Both the position numbers and the translations under genes were made by a program. Shown in pieces: positions 58,619 to 64,000 of a stretch of DNA of 64,000 nucleotides. How positions within the stretch are numbered: the stretch's first letter is position 1; each line of letters starts with the position of its first letter. The stretch spans positions 103,498,239 to 103,562,238 of the forward strand of contig NC_081413.1 of the NCBI RefSeq assembly GCF_030272615.1, written 5' to 3'. The notes below the pieces were generated by a model. That model was not told where the DNA came from and ran no database searches. It saw only the letters and a program-made list of their open reading frames with translations. The stretch comes from Cryptomeria japonica (lineage: Eukaryota; Streptophyta; Pinopsida; Cupressales; Cupressaceae).

Positions 58619-61410
58619 TGTCTCTGCTAAAATTCATCATGTAATCAAATTAAAAAACAAGGGAAATCACAAATCCCTATTCAATTAAAGAATTTAAACA
58701 AACTCCATGAAATAATGCAAACAAATAATAGGAATGTAAAATATTCTATCCAAAACTCCCTATCCCATTATTGCATATTGCTTCCATTGTTCTTCTCCTC
58801 TTAGTGGTATGATGGCTCTTACATATTGCGCTGACAACATGCAAGTGACACAAAGATTTGAAGTTCATGATTCTGAGAGATTGTGAGGAATTGAATGCTC
58901 AATTTATAGATTATTTGAGAGGATTGATTGAGAGGTGGAACATAATGATCAAGAGGTGGAACTCAGGTGATCTCACACGCTGATTGATAGTTGAACTGAT
59001 GATTGAGAAAAAAGATGATTGAAAGATGAAAAATAGTGATTGGAGGATAATTAAAGACGAGGAAATAGTTAACTGATTGAAATCTTCTTGGAAAAAAGCA
59101 AAGTGGAAGTTATAAATAGAGATTGAAAAGATAATGATTTAATTAATTAATTTAGCATGTGCTTGCATTTTGACTTTGATTTTCAATTTTATCTTTGCAT
59201 GAGATTTAATTCAAATATTGAATTTATTTTAAATTCAATTTGTTATTTGAATATATTTAGAACTTGACCTTGATATTCAATTTGATCTTTGAAGAAATTA
59301 GAAGAATTTGAATTTGAGTTAGAGGAAATAATTAGTTAATTAAATAATTTAAAGAAACTATTTAATTATTTAGAAATTGAATTTAATTAAATAATAAAGA
59401 TTATTCAATTTAAAAGATTAAAAGTTCAATTAATTAAATAATAAATATTTAATTAATATTTAAAAGAATTTGTATGCCGGAAAAGCGGTTCGATGAAATC
59501 CAAAATGTGAAAATATTTCAAGGACTTGCCTGCACACCCATGGGACTCTTGGTGCAAGTTATGGAGCCATGAGGAATGGCTCAACTTCCCAAGGAGTGTT
59601 CCATGGTTCTCTATCTCACAAGGTCCCTCAAGCCAATGTCTTTGCTCTTAGATCACTGAGCAAAGTGACTTAGGGATGACGAATGGAAGAATGAGGGATG
59701 CTTTTGATCGAATATGCATGATTTTAGTAAATGAACTAAACTAGATGATAAGATGAGAAGATTAGTAAAATACTATCCTAACATGATATACTAGTTATGT
59801 GATTTAAGCTAATGATAATAGAAATACTCTAAAATACTTATTAGATTAATTTCTATTGCAAAGAGAGGCTAAAATTAAGTATATGTATGATGCTAAAGAC
59901 TTGGATGATGGAAATGGAGGAATGAGAGCTCTATTTATAGGAAAAATAGGGCAATGGATGGTCAGGATTGAAGGATCTAATCAAGAGTCGGGATTGAAAG
60001 CTATCAATTCATGTTTTCAATTCTCACTAATGAAATGGTGACAATTGTCAACATAAGACTGCTTGAGAGGAGAAGTAAGAAGCATTAAATGCTTGAGAAG
60101 ACCTCATGATTACCTTAGAGGGTAAAGGTTAAGGTTAGGTTAAGATTATCCATTGGATAAAGCTTTTACCCAAAGGATAAACTCTTGTGCAAAGGTTAAA
60201 GGGATAACCATGGTCAAAGCAATGAATGCTTGATGTGATCCCTGGGTTAGATGAGGGTTGAGTTAGGCAAAAAGTCTCTAACCATGCCACTAAGGGTTAG
60301 TTAACCATTAATGGTTTGAAGACTTTGGGGACAAATTTGTAAGAGTCCTTCCAAATTTGGAGGTTTTCAACAAGTTAGCTTGTTGAAGGCATAAAGGCTT
60401 TAATACCTTTTGAAGACTTTACTCCAAATTTAAGAAGTGACCTCCTCAAATTTTAGGGAAAGGGGATAATTAATGGGTTAAGCTTAATTGATTAGGATTA
60501 GATAGGTTCTATAAGAATTTATAAGAAGTTAGGAGGCAAGTGGGAGATGTAGGAAAATGCAAGTAGGTGAGGAATAATAGGATTTAAAATAAATTGGTTT
60601 ATTTCAATTTGGTTGCAAGCTGGGGATTTAAATAAATTAGATTTATTTAATTGGGGTGAACTATTTAATTAAATGTAAATTGAATTAAAAAGTAGAGAGA
60701 AGGGATTTAATTAAATAAAATAATTTATTCAATTAAATGACATAAAAGAGCTTAAGTGAATTTAAATAAATAAATTGAATAATTTATTTAATTAAATAGA
60801 AGACTGTGGGTGATTTAATTAAATTAGATTTAACTAAATAGAGGAATGAGAATAAAATGAACATTAAATATTCATTTAGGAACATGGTCATTTTTATACA
60901 TCTACAGAATTAATTAAATTAAATGAAATTATAATTTGGGAATTTGGAATTAGAAATTAGGAGAATTAATTAGTTAATTAAAAGATTTAAAGAAACTATT
61001 TAATTATGTAGAAATTGAGCTTTAATTAAAAAAGAAATATTATTTAATTTAAAGTATTAAAATTATAATTAATTAAATAATAAATATTTAATTAATATTT
61101 AGAAAAGGGTTAATGATTAATTAAATATAGATAGAAATAGAAAATGAAATTTATTTAAAAAATAAATAAAAATTTAATTGAGGATTAAAAGTCACAATTA
61201 ATTAAATAATAAATATTTAACTAACATTAAAAAATGGTTTGAATGATTAAATGATGATAGAATTAAAAATAGAACAATTAGTAAGATGATAAGGAAATAT
61301 GAAATTAGAAGAATAAGATTAATTAGCTCAATTAAATAATTAAATAATTATTTAATTAATTTAGACAAATAATTAGTACATGATCAATGAGACATTTTTA
61401 GGTGTCTACA
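58619..61410 (-). repeat. Gyp-C 5' LTR, interrupted by S2
   Basis: 2792 bp including S2 and its duplication, about 1351 bp without. Ends TGTCTCTGC (58619) and GGTGTCTACA (61410). TATA-like box on the minus strand (ctataaatt) at 58901-58909. Confidence 0.9.
59471..60906 (-). mobile_element. Solo LTR S2
   Basis: 1436 bp. Minus-strand reading begins TGTAGATGTATAAAAATGAC and ends CCGGCATACA. Perfect target duplication GAATT (59466-59470, 60907-60911). Minus-strand TATA box ctataaatag at 59931-59940 supports this orientation. The start recalls Gyp-C and LTR-F, so it belongs to the same broad gypsy group. No internal region. Confidence 0.9.
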
Positions 61411-61417
61411 TTGAGCT

Positions 61418-61424
61418 TATAAAT
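61418..61424 (+). promoter_or_regulatory. TATA box of PMD copy 2
   Basis: tataaat lies 97 bp before the ATG at 61515, in the same setting as in copy 1. The Gyp-C insertion lies a few bases upstream. Confidence 0.55.
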
Positions 61425-61514
61425 TGAAGATTGGTGTTGATTTGAGCTCATTTGCACTATTGTTTTGCAAGAATTCCTTGAAGATATTGGTTTTTTCGGC
61501 ATCCTTGGAGTGAA

Positions 61515-63267
61515 ATGGTAGGTCATAGAGCGAGGTTGCATTTATCTGAGTGAGTGCAGTCTTATCAGAGACCTCTTGACACTGGTGGCATGGTGAGTTG
61601 TATGATTTATTGCTCATTTATGTCCGTTTTTTCAAAAATTTCAATCGTTTGATGATATGCACTTTTTCGTGAATTTCGCATTTGACTGTCGATTTTGCCG
61701 CAATTGATTCAAATGTACCGCATTTGATGTTTTACACCACACTTGCTTTTCCTGATTCCCATTTGAAAGTTTTGTTTTGCAATTGATAATTTTGTTTCGC
61801 ATTTGGTAAAAGTAATTCACATTTGATAAAATCATTACGTATTGATAATTTTACTTCACAATTGATATAAGTATGTTGCATTTGATAGTAAAGGAAATTT
61901 TTCCTTATGCATACTAAAAAAATTGATGATGTAACTGACCCATTTGTATGTTTTCCAAATGCAGGTGCCTTATCCAATACTACTTACTAGACAAACGAGG
62001 CCAGATGGTCTTGATCGACGTCATGAGTTGGATCCAGAGGATACTGCCTTGTTACGACAGGTTGGATTGTATTACATAGCGCATTTGCCTAAGGTTACGA
62101 CCAACAGGGCCATGATTACTGCGTTGATTGAGTGGTGGCATTTAGAGAGATGTTCTTTTCATCTACTGACAGGCAAGGTGTCCATCACACTTGAGGATGA
62201 GTGGCGTATCTTACACATTCTGATATTTGGTACACAAGTTACTTTTGATTGTCATGATTGTGTTTGTGCTTTGTTTATATTGTTCGAGTGTGAGGAATAG
62301 GATATACATATTCATGGTCATTATGAGATTTGTTGGGATGATTTTGATTATGATGATCTCGCCATTGTTCTTTCTTGCACTGTTGCTAGATTATTGATTC
62401 CTGATATACGTACCCATGGTTTTCCTATTGGATGGGGATGCGTCATACATGATATGATTATTAATAGATGTGTGTTTGCTTGGGGTCCTTGTCTTCTTGC
62501 CACTTTGTATCATCAGATGCATGGGATTGTTTATTTACAACATAAATCAGTTGGATGTGGCATTAATTTTCTCTAGGCATGGGCTTGGGAGCACATAGCT
62601 ATCTTTCATCCTGCATTACATATTGATTTAGAGCCAGATCATCCATATACTTTAGGGTACACTATTGGTGTGAGACATAGGGTATCAGGTAACATCTTGT
62701 ATTAGCATCATCAAATTGATATCTTACAGTATTTCTCATGGAGACCTTATCTTACTTGCTCTAGTTGGACTGATGATGCTCAACATCTTCCTTTTTTTTG
62801 ACAAAAGAGGTATCTTATTGGTTGAGACGTGGGTGGTCATAGGGTTATTGACATGTATCTTCCTAGCCGTGTACTCAGACAGTTTGGGGAGGTACAGGGT
62901 ATTCCAGATGTGACAACTTATTTTGCTCGCACCACTCGAGAGGTTGGTGATTGGGGTGCTTGCGTGCAGCCTCATGTTGCTATTGATGAGTTTGATGCTC
63001 TTGCTTATATTTTGTGGGGATGGCATGTTGGGGTAGTGGATCTAGGGCCGCAACATAGTATAGTGTATGATGGATACAACATAGGCGTGTACCTTTGACA
63101 GATCTGACAGTTCCTATTGGTGCTCAATAGATTAGACATGGCAGGGGTCCCAGAGGGAGAGGAAGAGGTGGGGGTAGAGATGGGGGTGGAGATGGAGGAG
63201 GTAGAGATGCAGGTGGTAGAGGTGGAGGTGGTATAGATCTGATAGCAACAGTTGCAGAGCAGGTGGA
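61515..63267 (+). pseudogene. PMD copy 2: antisense plant mobile domain gene in Gyp-D
   Basis: Exon 1 (61515-61592) is 78 nt as in copy 1 (MVGHRARLHL...). Intron 61593-61964 has donor gtgagt and acceptor aatgcag. Exon 2 reads VPYPILLTRQTRPDGLDRRH, LLRQVGLYYIAHLPKV, ALIEWWHLERCSFHL, VSITLEDEWRILHILI, WGPCLLATLYHQMHGIVY and AWAWEHIAI: the plant mobile domain in collinear order. A Gly/Arg-rich tail (GGGRDGGGDGGGRD) follows. Stops occur in exon 1 and several times in exon 2, with a frameshift near 62760-62830. LTR-E truncates it at 63268. It is the antisense cargo of Gyp-D. Confidence 0.8.
61593..61964 (+). other. Intron of PMD copy 2
   Basis: 372 bp, phase 0, donor ATG|gtgagt, acceptor ccaaatgcag|. 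It is T-rich with repeated gcatttga/cacatttga phrases. The reading frame continues directly after it. Confidence 0.7.
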
Positions 63268-64000
63268 TGTTGGCAAATGCACACTCCAATGAGAAATTGT
63301 AGGTGATTGAAGGTATTGTCATTGATGGAAACCTTACAATCATGTGATACCAGCAGACACCGACACTGGTAGACTCTTTACTGGCATACAGAACATTGGC
63401 ACCAAAAAGGAAGAATACCGACACCTTGGTCGACAACAATTTTGTATAAATGTATTTTATAATTAATTATAAAATCTTTTGTAAGCCGACATGGTGGATT
63501 GTAATATGACTCATATATGTATAAGATCATTGTAGTCATTTAGGATATGATATGATGCAAAATATGAATAGAAGGTAGCAAACCTAATGTGCGAATTATA
63601 ATGTTAAGGGTTTATGTATGTAGCAGAGCTTAAACCGGTACTAAATCTAGCATAGCAGATGCTAATCTGAAGTAGTACAAAATATTGGATTTGTATAATC
63701 CATTTTTGTAAGTCAGTGTGACTTCTTTTGTAATTGAGCAATGAGCTCTAGGCACTTGGCCTTCCTGCATGTGTAGGCCCCTATTGTAGCAGTAATATTC
63801 TCTTATTGGCCAGTAAGTGAATATTGTGGGTCACAAATACCACTGAGGTTTTTCCCACACCGGGTTTCCTCGTTAAAATATTATGTTATGGTGTGTTTTT
63901 CATGGTGTGGTTGTTATTCTTATTTGCTGCATTATTTCTAGTTTTCTGATACACTATTTTAATATTCTTTTCATGTTATAAGTCAAGAAAATATTATTAC
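63268..64000 (+). repeat. LTR-E, same family as the NA-A LTR, cut by window end
   Basis: Starts TGTTGGCAAATGC at 63268. Collinear with the NA-A 3' LTR: aagccgacatgg, gactcatatat, gcttaaaccggta, gtaagtcagtg, gaatattgtgggtcacaaat, ggtttttcccacac. About 80-90 bp of the LTR should lie outside the window. Whether it is a solo LTR or a full element cannot be seen. Confidence 0.8.

Larger units (their letters stand above)
16540..61410 (-). mobile_element. Gyp-C: Ty3/gypsy Tat-type retrotransposon with antisense PMD gene
   Basis: Minus-strand element with termini TGTAGACACC (61410 and 17995, minus reading) and ...GACA at 16540 and 58619. It is flanked by the perfect 5-bp target duplication TTGAG (16535-16539, 61411-61415). 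In element order: 5' LTR, repeat-rich leader, gag, protease, G-patch-like region, RT, RNase H, second (archaeal-type) RNase H, integrase, antisense PMD gene, polypurine tract, 3' LTR. NA-B and solo LTR S2 are inserted. Without insertions it is about 18.9 kb. The second RNase H places it in the Tat lineage. All ORFs carry stops or frameshifts. Confidence 0.9.

Overview
This window is repeat DNA from a large, AT-rich plant nuclear genome. The evidence is LTR retrotransposons of plant Ty1/copia and Ty3/gypsy-Tat type, an initiator-Met-tRNA primer site, plant mobile domain (PMD) coding sequence and very deep nesting. A gymnosperm is my best guess, but nothing diagnostic fixes the species. I see no intact host gene, no rRNA or tRNA gene and nothing prokaryotic. 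Almost every long reading frame is a decayed retrotransposon ORF.

Layout: 1-7100 is old degenerate sequence with a GC-rich array of palindromes (2499-2725) and fragments of gypsy-type elements. At 7112 a gypsy-like LTR (LTR-F) starts. It is interrupted by NA-A (7874-13623), an LTR element without pol. A quiet stretch follows to about 15180.

The rest is a nested stack whose joints can be read from termini and target-site duplications (TSDs). Gyp-D (minus strand, about 15182-16539 and 61411-63267) is split by Gyp-C (minus, 16540-61410, TSD TTGAG). Gyp-C is split inside its second RNase H by NA-B (minus, 25172-49722, TSD GTTCG/GTTCA). NA-B is split just after its primer site by the copia element Cop-1 (plus, 31636-48489, TSD TTTCC). 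The 3' LTR of Cop-1 holds solo LTR S1 (38983-40198, TSD CGAGC) and a second copia element, Cop-2 (40813-48457, TSD ATCTG). The 5' LTR of Gyp-C holds solo LTR S2 (59471-60906, TSD GAATT). LTR-E (from 63268) cuts Gyp-D on the right and runs off the window.

How the parts relate: Cop-1 and Cop-2 carry gag-pol (zinc knuckle, protease, integrase, RT, RNase H) and are disabled by nonsense codons and small deletions. NA-A and NA-B have copia-like LTR starts and polypurine tracts, and NA-B keeps the copia primer site. Instead of gag-pol they encode a coiled-coil protein with four CCHC knuckles (ORF1) and a long unrecognised charged protein (ORF2, about 1055 codons in NA-A). They look like a non-autonomous family moved by copia machinery. 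Gyp-C is a Tat-type element (about 18.9 kb without insertions) with an additional archaeal-type RNase H. Between integrase and 3' LTR it carries an antisense two-exon PMD gene with its own TATA box. Gyp-D carries a second copy with an equally placed intron.
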